Notes: generated from the sequence alone by a model not told the origin. Shown: positions 31,827 to 41,442, counted from the stretch's first letter. The stretch: 64,000 bases of DNA from Lachnoclostridium sp. UBA903 (GCA_002294045.1 DBEP01000015.1:30605-94604); one strand, 5' to 3'. Numbers and translations are program-made.

Positions 31827-33558
31827 AGCATACCGGAAATTTTTTATGTTCGCCGGAAAACAAAAAGTAAATTGGTATAAAGGACTTATCTTTGAAATAC
31901 TCCGCAGCATTTTTGAAGCAATCCAGTTTATTGCCCTGCTGGTTGTCCTGAAGGCACTTGTAGACGGCGCCGTGACCGGCGCCACTGCGGGAACCGCTCT
32001 TGGGATTATGCTGATAAGCGTAACCGGCGCCTCCATATTCTGGTATCTGGCGCACGGCAAGGAAGGCCAGGCAAACTACCATATGTGTGAAGAAAAGCGC
32101 ATCAGGATTGGTGAGCGTATGAAGTATATGCCCATGGGCTACTTCAACAGCCAGAGTTTGGGCAGCCTTACCGCTGCAGCCACATCTACGATGGAAGATT
32201 TGGAAAGTATGTCTTTTGCGGTGATTGCCCGTACTATGGTAGGCATAATCCGCACCGCTGTTTTCTCCCTGGCGGTTATGATATTTGACTGGCGCATCGG
32301 TGTAGTTTTTCTTTTGGGTATTTTCCTGTTTCTGATTGTAAATTCCCGGCTGCTGAAAAAATCCCGCCAACTTTCGCCCGGGCGGCTGAAAGCACAGACG
32401 AAGCTGGTGGATGCGGTATTGGAGTATATTCAGGGTATGAGCGTGGTAAGAGCTTTTCATGGTGACAAAGCGGCCAATCAAACTTTGAACAGTGTCATTG
32501 ATGAGACTCAGAGGCAGAACTTTAAGCTGGAGCGGAAACGTATCCCCTACAATGTACTGGAACAGGTAGTTTTGAGGATTGCTACGGTTGCAGCGGTTTT
32601 GTTATCCGTCCGCTTTTGCCTGGACGGCTTTATGTCTCTGTTTACATGTTTGATGATGCTTATTTCTGCCTTTCTTGTTTACAGTGAGTTGGAATCCGCA
32701 GGTGAAATGTTTTTTATGCTCCCCATGATTGATGCCTCCATAGACCGTGTAAACAAAATTGACACGGTTTCCCTTATGGATGAGAATGGCACAGTACAGG
32801 TTCCAAAGAGCCGGGATATAGTTTTTGAGCATGTAGACTTCTCCTATGGAGATAAAAAAATTATTGATGATGTGAGCTTTTCCATTCCGGAAGGGACAAC
32901 AACTGCCATAGTAGGCCCGTCCGGTTCCGGCAAAACGACACTCACAAGCCTGATGGCCCGCTTTTGGGATGCAGACAAAGGAGCTGTACGATTAGGCGGT
33001 ACCAATGTTAAAGACTATGCACTGGATAGTTTAATGGCAAATTTCAGTATGGTCTTTCAAACCGTTTATTTGTTTAATGATACCATAGAGAACAATATTA
33101 AATTTGGCAAACCGGATGCAACCCATAAGGAGGTTGTGGCTGCGGCAAAAGCAGCACGCTGCCACGATTTTATTATGGCATTGCCCGAAGGATACGATAC
33201 GGTAATTGGCGAAGGCGGTGCCACCATTTCAGGCGGCGAACGGCAGCGGCTTTCCATCGCGCGGGCTATGATAAAGGATGCTCCTGTGATTATTTTAGAT
33301 GAAGCAACCGCTAATGTTGATCCTGAAAATGAGGCTGATTTGCAGAAAGCGATTGAAGCCTTAACACACAATAAGACTATTGTTATGATTGCCCACCGCT
33401 TAAAAACCGTCCGCAATGCGGATCAGATTTTAGTTCTTAATCATGGAAAAATTGTCCAGCGGGGCAATCATGAAAAACTGATTGAGGAAAAAGGCATTTA
33501 TGCGGATTTTATTTCCGGGCGGAAAAGCGCAATCCACTGGAAACTGGGGAGTATCTGA
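31819..33558 (+). CDS. Exporter-type ABC half-transporter (subunit 2)
   Basis: The 579-aa protein has a transmembrane domain (MEDLESMSFAVIARTMVGII; FSLAVMIFDWRIGVVFLLGIF) and an ATPase with GPSGSGKTT, ISGGERQR and VIILDEATANVDPENE. ATG 31819 follows GGAGG that lies inside the end of the upstream gene, so the two are translationally coupled and very likely form a heterodimer. Both ATPase sites look catalytically complete. Confidence 0.88.
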   Translation: MFEAYRKFFMFAGKQKVNWYKGLIFEILRSIFEAIQFIALLVVLKALVDGAVTGATAGTALGIMLISVTGASIFWYLAHGKEGQANYHMCEEKRIRIGERMKYMPMGYFNSQSLGSLTAAATSTMEDLESMSFAVIARTMVGIIRTAVFSLAVMIFDWRIGVVFLLGIFLFLIVNSRLLKKSRQLSPGRLKAQTKLVDAVLEYIQGMSVVRAFHGDKAANQTLNSVIDETQRQNFKLERKRIPYNVLEQVVLRIATVAAVLLSVRFCLDGFMSLFTCLMMLISAFLVYSELESAGEMFFMLPMIDASIDRVNKIDTVSLMDENGTVQVPKSRDIVFEHVDFSYGDKKIIDDVSFSIPEGTTTAIVGPSGSGKTTLTSLMARFWDADKGAVRLGGTNVKDYALDSLMANFSMVFQTVYLFNDTIENNIKFGKPDATHKEVVAAAKAARCHDFIMALPEGYDTVIGEGGATISGGERQRLSIARAMIKDAPVIILDEATANVDPENEADLQKAIEALTHNKTIVMIAHRLKTVRNADQILVLNHGKIVQRGNHEKLIEEKGIYADFISGRKSAIHWKLGSI

Positions 33559-33578
33559 AAACTGCCTGGAATGGTACA

Positions 33579-33599
33579 GCATTTTTTAAACACACTCTA
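33579..33599 (+). repeat. ATTTTTTAAACACACTCT motif, downstream copy
   Basis: GCATTTTTTAAACACACTCT lies 20 bases after the stop codon of the second ABC half-transporter. It is the exact reverse complement of 4157-4176, which follows the nrdG-like gene on the other strand. Only a weak hairpin (CTG...CAG) precedes it here. Confidence 0.7.
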
Positions 33600-33630
33600 T
33601 GCAATACGAATACATAAAGGAGAATAAGTT

Positions 33631-34215
33631 ATGGAAAAGAAAAAAATTAATGTTAAAGACCTTGTAAACGTGGGCATTTTTGCGGTTATCTATTTTGTTA
33701 TGTTTTTTATCAGCGGAATGACCGGACTGATTCCTATTATGACGATATTTTATCCCGTTGTTCTGGCTGTGTTAGGCGGCATCCCCTGTATCCTGTTTTT
33801 TACTAAAACAGATAAGTTCGGATTGGTTACCATTATGGGAACATTGATGGGGGTAATTGTTTTTATCATGGGTTACGGCCCTTATGCCATTATTACCGGC
33901 GTCCTCTGCGGTCTGTTGGCCGACCTTATAATGAAAGCCGGAAAATATAAGAGCTGGAAGCATATGCTGTTTGGCTACTGCGTGTTCAGCGAATGGGTGG
34001 TAGGCTCCCAGGCCATTATGTTCCTGCTGAAAGATGCTTACATCGACAACTATCGTGCTACGCAGGGAGATGCTTATGCGGATGCGGTATCTGCTTTGCT
34101 GAATAGCTATATGATTCCTGTTGTTATAGCAGCAGTCTTTATCGGGGCTTTAGCCGGTGCCTATATTGGCCGTGGAACCTTGAAAAAGCACTTCAAACGA
34201 GCGGGGATTGCGTAA
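33631..34215 (+). CDS. ECF transporter S component, MptD/Trep_Strep family
   Basis: The 194-aa membrane protein has about six hydrophobic helices and starts MEKKKINVKDLVNVGIFAVI, with GYGPYAIITGVLCGLLADLI, matching the MptD (Trep_Strep) family of putative substrate-capture subunits. It recognises the substrate that the T and A components downstream import. It overlaps the T-component gene by one base (TAATG). Substrate unknown; heme or a metallophore is suggested only by context. Confidence 0.85.
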   Translation: MEKKKINVKDLVNVGIFAVIYFVMFFISGMTGLIPIMTIFYPVVLAVLGGIPCILFFTKTDKFGLVTIMGTLMGVIVFIMGYGPYAIITGVLCGLLADLIMKAGKYKSWKHMLFGYCVFSEWVVGSQAIMFLLKDAYIDNYRATQGDAYADAVSALLNSYMIPVVIAAVFIGALAGAYIGRGTLKKHFKRAGIA

Positions 34216-34934
34216 TGGTTAAGCAGATTTCTTCTGAAAAGCAGGACGTACTGCTCCGCCTCGACCCACGAACCAAACTGTATATGCTGCTAACCTTTAA
34301 TGTGGTGATGCTTACGTCTTTGACGGAAGGGATAGCTATCTATCTGAAACCTGCTTTGGCTGTTCTTGCGTTCTTGTTCCTTTTGAACGCAAGAAAGCCG
34401 AAACCGGCGGTAATCTATATAATTCTTTATGCAGTACTGTTACAGGCAGAAGTCCTGCTGCCATATATTTCTGGAATCGGCATCTTAAGTTTTATAGTTC
34501 GTTTTTCAGCCCAAATTATCACCCGGATGGTTCCAGGTGCCATGTTTGCCTACTATGTGATTTCAACAACCAAAGTCAGTGAGTTTGTAGCGGCAATGGA
34601 GCGGCTGCATATTACCGAAAAGTTTATTATCCCTTTTGCAGTGATGTTTCGGTTTTTCCCTACGATTGCGGATGAATATCATTCCATACAGGATGCAATG
34701 AAGATGCGTGGTATCGGCATCCGAAAAGGACCGGCTGCCATGCTGGAATACCGGCTGATTCCGTTGATTGTATCCATTGTGAAGATTGGGGACGAACTAT
34801 CCGCCGCTTCTGTCACCCGCGGCTTGGGGAGTGCCACAAAGCGAACAAATTACTGTAATATCGGCTTGGGGCTTCCTGATTTCATTTTTATACTAGTTAT
34901 GACGGCCGCTGTCGTTGCTTTCATTATATTTTAG
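34215..34934 (+). CDS. ECF transporter T component (EcfT)
   Basis: The 239-aa membrane protein resembles CbiQ/EcfT: LDPRTKLYMLLTFNVVMLTS at the N-terminus and the coupling-helix motifs with MKMRGIGIR and SAASVTRGLGS, which join it to the ATPase. It scaffolds the S component to the ATPase. Translation starts inside the stop codon of the S-component gene. Confidence 0.88.
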   Translation: MVKQISSEKQDVLLRLDPRTKLYMLLTFNVVMLTSLTEGIAIYLKPALAVLAFLFLLNARKPKPAVIYIILYAVLLQAEVLLPYISGIGILSFIVRFSAQIITRMVPGAMFAYYVISTTKVSEFVAAMERLHITEKFIIPFAVMFRFFPTIADEYHSIQDAMKMRGIGIRKGPAAMLEYRLIPLIVSIVKIGDELSAASVTRGLGSATKRTNYCNIGLGLPDFIFILVMTAAVVAFIIF

Positions 34935-34945
34935 GAGAAGGGCTT

Positions 34946-36436
34946 ATGGTTGAATTACGGAATGTATCCTTTTGCTATAAGGACAGTGAACAAAATAATA
35001 GCTTATACAATATCAGCCTGACCGTAAAAAAAGGCGAAGTTCTGCTGCTTTGCGGAAAATCAGGTTGCGGAAAGACGACGGTCACCCGTCTTATTAACGG
35101 CCTGATTCCTCATTTTTATGAAGGGCAGCTTACCGGCGAAGTATTTGTAAACGGTGAAAATGTGTCGGAGCAGCCGATTTATGATACTGCAAGAACAGTT
35201 GGTTCGGTGTTTCAGAATCCACGCTCTCAGTTTTTTAATGTGGATACCACCAGTGAGGTGGTGTTCGGCTGTGAAAATATGGGATGGGATATTACCAGCA
35301 TAGACCATAATCTGAAACAAATTGTTCATGATTATGGTATTCAGGAGCTGCTGGGACGGAATTTATTCAAACTCTCCGGCGGTGAAAAGCAGAAAATTGC
35401 TTGTGCCGCCGTTTCTATGCCGGAGCCGGAGGTTCTTGTCCTGGACGAACCGGCCTCAAATCTGGACTGGCGCGCTATCCATGCTTTAACGGAGATTATT
35501 GCAAAGTGGAAGGAGAAGGGAAAAACGGTTATTGTAGCGGAACATCGTCTAAGCTATCTCAAAGAGGTGGCAGATAGGGTTATTTATATGGAAAAGGGCC
35601 GTATTATCCAGGATATCTCTGCCCATGAATTCGGGCTGCTTCCCGGGGAGGAGCTAAAACGGCGGGGACTGCGCGCTTTGGAACCTGTTACATTTGAAGG
35701 CGGCCCTAAGCTGCCGGTTTTATCGGAGACCATTAAAATCAAGGATTTCGATTTCTCCTACTCAATAGACGCAGGTATCCATGTGCCGGAACTTAAACTG
35801 CCCCGGGGGGCCGTTATAGGCGTTCTGGGTGAAAATGGCGCCGGTAAAACGACCTTTGCCCGTTGTCTGTGCGGGCTGGAAAAAAAGGCTAAGGGGGAAT
35901 TAATCCTGCATGGAAAAACCTGTAATTCCAGGCAGCGGTTAAAGCTCTGCTACCTGGTGATGCAGGACGTGAACCACCAACTGTTTACCGAAAGTGTTCA
36001 CGAAGAAATTTTACTAAGCATGGATTACGGCAATGAAGCTCATAAAGTGAAGAAGGCCGGTGAGATTATTTCGGGTATGGATTTAACGGAGTTAAAAGAG
36101 CTGCATCCGCTTTCCCTGTCCGGCGGACAGAAACAGCGGGTGGCTATCGGCAGTGCTATCGCATCCAGCAAGGAAATTATAGTCTTTGATGAGCCGACCA
36201 GCGGCTTAGATTATCACCATATGCTTGAGGTAGCCGAGAATCTGACCCAGTTAAGCAGCATGGGAAAAACGCTTTTCATCATTACCCATGATCCGGAACT
36301 GATTTCCCAATGCTGTAATTATTTTATATTTATTGAGCATGGGCAGGTTTCCTGGAGCGGCGGATGGAATGATGAAAACAAACAGCGTATTGCCAAATTT
36401 TTTGACCGTTCCGCTGCCGGATGGCAGCCGGGCTGA
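34946..36436 (+). CDS. ECF transporter ATPase with two fused ABC domains (EcfA-A')
   Basis: The 496-aa protein contains two complete ATPase domains in tandem. The first has CGKSGCGKTT, LSGGEKQK and VLVLDEPASNLDW; the second has GENGAGKTT, LSGGQKQRVAIGSA and IVFDEPTSGLDY. Most ECF systems use separate EcfA1 and EcfA2 chains, so this fused form makes a single polypeptide supply both. It follows the T component by 11 bases and completes an S-T-A importer. Confidence 0.9.
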   Translation: MVELRNVSFCYKDSEQNNSLYNISLTVKKGEVLLLCGKSGCGKTTVTRLINGLIPHFYEGQLTGEVFVNGENVSEQPIYDTARTVGSVFQNPRSQFFNVDTTSEVVFGCENMGWDITSIDHNLKQIVHDYGIQELLGRNLFKLSGGEKQKIACAAVSMPEPEVLVLDEPASNLDWRAIHALTEIIAKWKEKGKTVIVAEHRLSYLKEVADRVIYMEKGRIIQDISAHEFGLLPGEELKRRGLRALEPVTFEGGPKLPVLSETIKIKDFDFSYSIDAGIHVPELKLPRGAVIGVLGENGAGKTTFARCLCGLEKKAKGELILHGKTCNSRQRLKLCYLVMQDVNHQLFTESVHEEILLSMDYGNEAHKVKKAGEIISGMDLTELKELHPLSLSGGQKQRVAIGSAIASSKEIIVFDEPTSGLDYHHMLEVAENLTQLSSMGKTLFIITHDPELISQCCNYFIFIEHGQVSWSGGWNDENKQRIAKFFDRSAAGWQPG

Positions 36437-36445
36437 AACCAGAAA

Positions 36446-37288
36446 TCATTCGTAAAACATACGGATGATTTCTCTGGAATACTTTAATGTATTTTTATAA
36501 TAATCCAAATCGTCGCTGATTATACCGAGATATAATAAATCCGTCAAAACAAGGGATGCATTCCTGGAAGATATGGCTCCCAGGCGGAACTCTTGCTCAT
36601 AGTGGGGTACAAATAACAGTTCCCGGGCAAATTTATGCAGAGGACTTTTGCTTAGCTGGGTGATGGCAATGGTTTCCGCCCCCTTTTGGGTTGCCTGTTT
36701 CATAAATGCATTAATCTCCCTGGTATTTCCGCTGTAACTGATTGCAAGTGCGGCATCCTCCGTATTAATATGGGCGGAAGCCGCCATCTGCATATGGTTG
36801 TCCGCATAATAAATAACCTCAAGTCCGATACGGGTAAGCTTTTGTGCAAAGTCAAGGCAGCAGACACCCGAGGCACCGATTCCGAACAGGTATATTTTCT
36901 TTGCATGTTTTAAAATTTCCACCGCTTTTTGCAGGGTCGGCGGATGGATAAGCTGATAGGTCTCCTCAAGCATATTCATGGTACAAGCCTGTTGTTTTTT
37001 TATAATCTGCTCGATGGAATCGTGATTTTTTATAGTCTCTGAAAAGAAATCTTCCCCGGCATAAGATTTCAGATCCGCAGCCAAATCCAACTTTAAATCG
37101 GTGAACCCCTGGTATCCTAACTTCTTAGCAAACCGGATAATTGCCGCCGCCGAAACCTTTGCCTTTTCCGCTAAGGACTGGGCCGTATCATATATTATTT
37201 CTTCCCTGTGGGCATAGATATATTCGCTTATTCTTTTTTCCGTGGCCGTATAGGTTGTACAGTTTCGTATTTTGGAAATGCAGCTCAT
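36446..37288 (-). CDS. murR: MurR/RpiR family transcriptional regulator
   Basis: The 280-aa protein has an N-terminal helix-turn-helix of RpiR type (AEKAKVSAAAIIRFAKKLGY) and a SIS sugar-phosphate-binding domain (KIYLFGIGASGVCCLDFAQK; ISYSGNTREINAFM). It lies directly beside murQ on the same strand and near murP-mupG, so it is the probable regulator of MurNAc catabolism, sensing MurNAc-6-phosphate. The assignment as MurR rests on this context. Confidence 0.85.
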   Translation of the reverse strand: MSCISKIRNCTTYTATEKRISEYIYAHREEIIYDTAQSLAEKAKVSAAAIIRFAKKLGYQGFTDLKLDLAADLKSYAGEDFFSETIKNHDSIEQIIKKQQACTMNMLEETYQLIHPPTLQKAVEILKHAKKIYLFGIGASGVCCLDFAQKLTRIGLEVIYYADNHMQMAASAHINTEDAALAISYSGNTREINAFMKQATQKGAETIAITQLSKSPLHKFARELLFVPHYEQEFRLGAISSRNASLVLTDLLYLGIISDDLDYYKNTLKYSREIIRMFYE

Positions 37289-37401
37289 TATTAAATCACC
37301 TCAATTCAAATCCTATTTTAGCAGAAAAAATCTCATTTTCAAATAGATAACTGCAAATATCATACGGAAAACGCGGGAAGAGAAATATTCCCATTTGATT
37401 T

Positions 37402-38313
37402 TTACGCATTTTCTTTGAGGGAGTGTATGGTTTTTGAAACATTTCCTTTATTCTTCTTAAGCAGCTCTTCACAAACGGCGGCTTTCCTGCCGGTAATCGC
37501 CATACAGACGGCTGTTTTCACATGATTACCGCTTTGTTCCAGATAATCGGCCGCTTCTGCAAGGGTGCAGTTCCCGGCAAGGCTGATTATCTGCTTTGCA
37601 CGTTCCTTCAGCTTTAAGTTGGTCGGCTGTACGTCAATCATTAGGTTTTGGTATATTTTTCCATACCGGATCATAAGAGTAGTGGAAATCATATTTAAAA
37701 TCATCTTCTGGGCAGTACCGGCTTTCATCCTTGTACTGCCGGTAATTACTTCAGCACCGGTAACCGCCTCAATAGGGATGTCGGCATGGGCACTGATAAA
37801 GGCATTTTTTACGCAGCTGACGGAAGAGGTCAATGCCCCGGCCGCCCTTGCATAGTCCAGTCCTCCAATAACATAAGGTGTCCGCCCGCTGGCCGCCAAA
37901 CCGATGACGGTATCCTTTTTCGTTAATCCTGTCGCTTTCAGGTCGGCTTCCCCAAGCGCAAAAGAATCTTCCGCTCCTTCCTTAGCTTTTAACAGAGCGG
38001 CATGCCCCCCGGCCATAATTCCCTGTATTAATTCGGGCTCTACCCCAAAGGTGGGGGGACACTCGCTGGCATCCAGGACACCAAGGCGCCCGCTGGTTCC
38101 GGCCCCCATGTAAATGACCCGGCCGCCGGACAACAACCGGGGGCAGGCTGCCTCAATCAGCTTTTCTATATCCGGCAGCGCCGCTTCAACCGCATCCGCT
38201 ACTTTCCTGTCTTCCGAATTAATCAGCCTCAGAATCGCCCCGGTGTCCATTTCATCTATATGGATGCTGTCCGGGTTAATCTGTTCCGTATTTAAATTAT
38301 GTAAATCTTCCAT
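37402..38313 (-). CDS. murQ: N-acetylmuramic acid 6-phosphate etherase
   Basis: The roughly 303-aa protein cleaves the lactyl ether of MurNAc-6-P to give GlcNAc-6-P and D-lactate. It begins with LNTEQINPDSIHIDEMDT and shows GGRVIYMGAGTSGRLGVLDA, ECPPTFGV and STRMKAGTAQKMILNM, all etherase signatures, in a SIS fold. ATG 38313 is tentative; an in-frame ATG at 38322 lies three bases after AAAGGCG. It pairs with MurP and MupG encoded on the opposite strand. Confidence 0.95.
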   Translation of the reverse strand: MEDLHNLNTEQINPDSIHIDEMDTGAILRLINSEDRKVADAVEAALPDIEKLIEAACPRLLSGGRVIYMGAGTSGRLGVLDASECPPTFGVEPELIQGIMAGGHAALLKAKEGAEDSFALGEADLKATGLTKKDTVIGLAASGRTPYVIGGLDYARAAGALTSSVSCVKNAFISAHADIPIEAVTGAEVITGSTRMKAGTAQKMILNMISTTLMIRYGKIYQNLMIDVQPTNLKLKERAKQIISLAGNCTLAEAADYLEQSGNHVKTAVCMAITGRKAAVCEELLKKNKGNVSKTIHSLKENA

Positions 38314-38410
38314 AATGTACATTCGCCTTTCTTTTTTCCTTAAGATACTATGTTACTATACCATGTTTAAAATTTTATTTCAATATTTTTTATAAATTTA
38401 TGAAATATTA

Positions 38411-38438
38411 TTGACATCCAAAAGATACAAGTTATAAT
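38411..38438 (+). promoter_or_regulatory. Promoter of murP-mupG
   Basis: TTGACA (38411-38416) and TATAAT (38433-38438) lie 16 bp apart, 39 bases before the murP start. The divergent murQ gene begins about 100 bases to the left, so one regulator site here could control both directions. Confidence 0.75.
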
Positions 38439-38477
38439 AAGTTTATAAATATATAGCAGAAAGGAAAAGGTGTGATT

Positions 38478-39902
38478 ATGGACTATAAGAAAACTGCCGG
38501 GGAAGTAATGAACCTGCTGGGGGGGAAAGAAAATGTAACTTCCAACGCCGCCTGTATGACCAGATTACGTGTGGGTATCCGTAATATGGGACTGGTACGG
38601 CTGGAAGAACTGAAACATGTGGAAGGGGTGCTGGGAGTTGTTGAATCGGATACCCTCCAGATTGTTTTCGGTCCCGGCAAGGTAAACCGGGTATTGGAGG
38701 AATTCAGTAAACTCAGTAATCTGGAAACCGTAACAGTGGAGGAGAACAGCGCAGGGCAGCTGGCCAAAGCGAATAAGGAGGCACAAAAGATAAAATATGA
38801 TAAACCCGTTCAGCGTTTTTTAAAAAGAATCGCCAATATTTTTGTTCCCCTGCTGCCGGGAATTATTGCTGCCGGAATTATTAACGGCCTGTCTAATGTA
38901 ATCAATGTCTCAAGCTCAGGCGCACTTTCGGGAATGTGGTGGTATGAATGCGTCAGAACAATGGGCTGGGCCCTGTTTGCTTATCTTCCGCTTCTGGTAG
39001 GCATGAATGCGGCAAAAGAATTCGGGGGCTCCGCAGTCCTTGGCGCCATTGCAGGTGCCATGTCCATTACAAACCCGTCCATGCCGCTGTTAAGTATGTT
39101 TGAAGAAGAGCCGGTATTGCTGCCCTTTACCGAAAAGGTATTCAACCCGGCTTCCGGCGGTTTGCTGGCAGCCCTGATTGCAGGTATATTTTTTGCCTTT
39201 TTAGAAAAGAATATCCGTAAAAAAATGCCTTCCATGCTGGACACCTTTTTTACACCCCTGTTTACGGTCATCCTGGGCGGTCTTGTGGCACTGCTTGTCC
39301 TGCAGCCGGTTGGTGCAGGGCTTACTACCGTAATATATGCCGCGCTGAACTTTGTATATAACCAAATGGGCATACTGGGCGGTTTCATATTGTCGGTGGG
39401 CTTTCTTCCATTGGTTACAGTCGGCCTTCACCAGGCCCTCACCCCAATCCATGCCATGCTGAATGACCCGGCAGGTGCCACAGAGGGCATCAACTATCTG
39501 CTGCCCATCCTGATGATGGCAGGCGGCGGACAGGTAGGAGCAGGTCTGGCACTGTATGTAAAAACCAAAAACAAAAAGCTGAAACAGTTAACCAGGGATT
39601 CCCTCCCGGTAGGTATCCTGGGAATTGGGGAACCTATGATGTATGCGGTAACCCTGCCCCTGGGAAAACCCTTTGTCACAGCCTGCCTTGGCGCCGGTTT
39701 AGGAGGAATCCTGGCCGCCTTATTCCATCTGGGTACGGTTTCCCAGGGGGTTTCCGGTTTATTCGGGCTTCTTATTGTTGTTCCCGGAACTCAGGGCTAC
39801 TACTTAATATCCATGCTGGGGGCTTATCTCGGCGGATTCCTGGCTACATACTTTTTCGGAGTGAACGAAGAAAGAATCAATGAAGTATACGGACAAAAAT
39901 AA
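38478..39902 (+). CDS. murP: PTS MurNAc-specific EIIBC component
   Basis: The 474-aa permease has an EIIB domain with the phospho-Cys in NAACMTRLRVGIRN and an EIIC membrane domain (IANIFVPLLPGIIAAGIING; GILGIGEPMMYAVTLPLGKP). It imports and phosphorylates MurNAc or MurNAc-GlcNAc to the 6-phosphate form. It lacks an EIIA domain; a glucose-type EIIA elsewhere (for example 60006-60503) could supply it. ATG 38478 is chosen because AAGGAAAAGG lies upstream; GTG 38472 is possible. Confidence 0.9.
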   Translation: MDYKKTAGEVMNLLGGKENVTSNAACMTRLRVGIRNMGLVRLEELKHVEGVLGVVESDTLQIVFGPGKVNRVLEEFSKLSNLETVTVEENSAGQLAKANKEAQKIKYDKPVQRFLKRIANIFVPLLPGIIAAGIINGLSNVINVSSSGALSGMWWYECVRTMGWALFAYLPLLVGMNAAKEFGGSAVLGAIAGAMSITNPSMPLLSMFEEEPVLLPFTEKVFNPASGGLLAALIAGIFFAFLEKNIRKKMPSMLDTFFTPLFTVILGGLVALLVLQPVGAGLTTVIYAALNFVYNQMGILGGFILSVGFLPLVTVGLHQALTPIHAMLNDPAGATEGINYLLPILMMAGGGQVGAGLALYVKTKNKKLKQLTRDSLPVGILGIGEPMMYAVTLPLGKPFVTACLGAGLGGILAALFHLGTVSQGVSGLFGLLIVVPGTQGYYLISMLGAYLGGFLATYFFGVNEERINEVYGQK

Positions 39903-39923
39903 ACGGAAAGAAGAAGTGTAAAT

Positions 39924-40961
39924 ATGATGAAAACCGGAATCTCCCTTTACCTTGGCAGCGGCCTTGCTAAAAACGAAGAAATAATCAGGAAAGCCTGCCG
40001 GGCTAAAGTATCCTATGGGTTTACTTCCCTCCATATCCCGGAAGAATACGGACTTTGTTATGAGAAGGAAGCAAAAGAATTATTGGGGCTGTGTAAGGAC
40101 CATCATTTGCGGTTATTTGCGGATATCGGGCCTGAAACCTTAGAAAAACTGGGATGCTCTTCCTTCCTGGAACTTGAAAGGACCGGAATCACCCATATAC
40201 GCCTGGATTACGGTATCTCTCACAGAGAGGCTGCCGAACTTTCCCATCGGTTCCACATTGTCGTCAATTCTTCAACAGTTACGGATAAGGACTTGAAACA
40301 ATGGCAGGATTATGGAGCTGATTTTACTAATTTTGCAGCCTGCCATAATTACTACCCCAAGCCCCTGACAGGTCTTTCCATAGCCAAAGTAAAACACATC
40401 AACCGGAGGCTCAAAAATTACGGTTTTGCTTCCATGGGCTTTGTAGCCGGCGACAAAGAATTAAGAGGGCCCCTTTGCCGGGGCCTTCCTACTGTAGAAG
40501 GCCATCGCAATTCCCGGGTATTACTTAATATGCTGGAACTTAACGCTCTGGCGGATACGGATATTGTACTGGTGGGTGACATAGACGTAAAGGACGAAAC
40601 CTGGCAGCAGCTCCGGGATATAAATGATGGTTATCTTTCACTTCATGTACGGGTGGAGCCGGAATATGAATTTGTAAAGGACATACTGCATCATGAACGT
40701 CCGGATTCCAGTGATTATGTCATCCGTTCCCAGGAATCCAGAAATTATTCCTTTCCTGTAAAAAAAGGACCGCAAAAGCCGCGTCCAAGAGGAAGTATTT
40801 CCATAGGAAACGAAGGTTACCTGCGTTACAACGGAGAGCTGGAAATCGCCCGGATGGACCTGGAAGAGGAACCGCGGGTAAATATAATAGGAAAAGTACT
40901 GGATACGGACCTTGTATATCTTCCCTATATTGTTGACGGAATGGGGTTCCGGCTTGTTTAG
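39924..40961 (+). CDS. mupG: DUF871 protein, probable 6-phospho-N-acetylmuramidase MupG
   Basis: The 345-aa protein begins MMKTGISLYLGSGLAKNEEI and matches the DUF871 family (TIM-barrel N-terminus, cyclophilin-like C-terminus; LPTVEGHRNSRVLLN, DIVLVGDIDV). The Staphylococcus MupG enzyme of this family hydrolyses MurNAc-6P-GlcNAc to MurNAc-6-P plus GlcNAc. Its place just after murP and close to murQ supports the same role, completing a wall-disaccharide salvage pathway. Confidence 0.88.
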   Translation: MMKTGISLYLGSGLAKNEEIIRKACRAKVSYGFTSLHIPEEYGLCYEKEAKELLGLCKDHHLRLFADIGPETLEKLGCSSFLELERTGITHIRLDYGISHREAAELSHRFHIVVNSSTVTDKDLKQWQDYGADFTNFAACHNYYPKPLTGLSIAKVKHINRRLKNYGFASMGFVAGDKELRGPLCRGLPTVEGHRNSRVLLNMLELNALADTDIVLVGDIDVKDETWQQLRDINDGYLSLHVRVEPEYEFVKDILHHERPDSSDYVIRSQESRNYSFPVKKGPQKPRPRGSISIGNEGYLRYNGELEIARMDLEEEPRVNIIGKVLDTDLVYLPYIVDGMGFRLV

Positions 40962-40992
40962 CTTAAAAATCCCGGAAAGAACCTTTAATTAC

Positions 40993-41253
40993 TTGACAAA
41001 ATCCCGGAAGTGGCATAAAATCATCATTATAACAAGCGTTGAAAAGGAATAGTATATAATTATTGTCCTTCCAGAGAGAGAATGATGGGTGCGAAATTCT
41101 TAGGACAGTTTTATAGAACCTACCTTGGAGCACTGTATGAAAATACGGCGTAAGGCCGGCGTTAACGGTTGGAAAGAGAACTGTAATATATGCAGTTAAT
41201 TAGGGTGGTACCGCCGAGGTCTTTCGGTCCCTTGTGGATGAAGGGCTTTTTTT
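40993..41253 (+). promoter_or_regulatory. T-box leader of proS with promoter
   Basis: TTGACA (40993-40998), 17 bp, TAAAAT (41016-41021). The leader 41069-41253 holds the T-box AGGGTGGTACCGCC (41202-41215), the AG-rich AGAGAGAATGATGGGTGCG stem, and a probable specifier CCT (41119-41121, proline) in GAACCTACC. A terminator stem CCCTT/AAGGG precedes seven T. Uncharged tRNA-Pro should favour antitermination and proS expression. The remaining 190 bases to proS show only a low-complexity stretch. Confidence 0.92.
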
Positions 41254-41442
41254 ATTTCACGGAAATTTAAGTGAATGTCCAAAGAAAAAAGCTTTTCAGG
41301 CAGGAGCGCACTCCGTGTAAACGCAAGCATGGAATTTATACCGGCCTTAGCGTGAGCGTATGCCGGGACATATGCATTTTTCCTGCCTTTATTAAGACAT
41401 TTTGATTTGATGAAATCAATTAGAGTAGAAGGAGAGAACGTT

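Noticed and set aside
31669..32481. A 270-codon minus-strand frame across the ABC half-transporters
   Set aside because: The opposite strand carries complete ABC motifs; this is a codon-bias shadow in the G+C-richer block.
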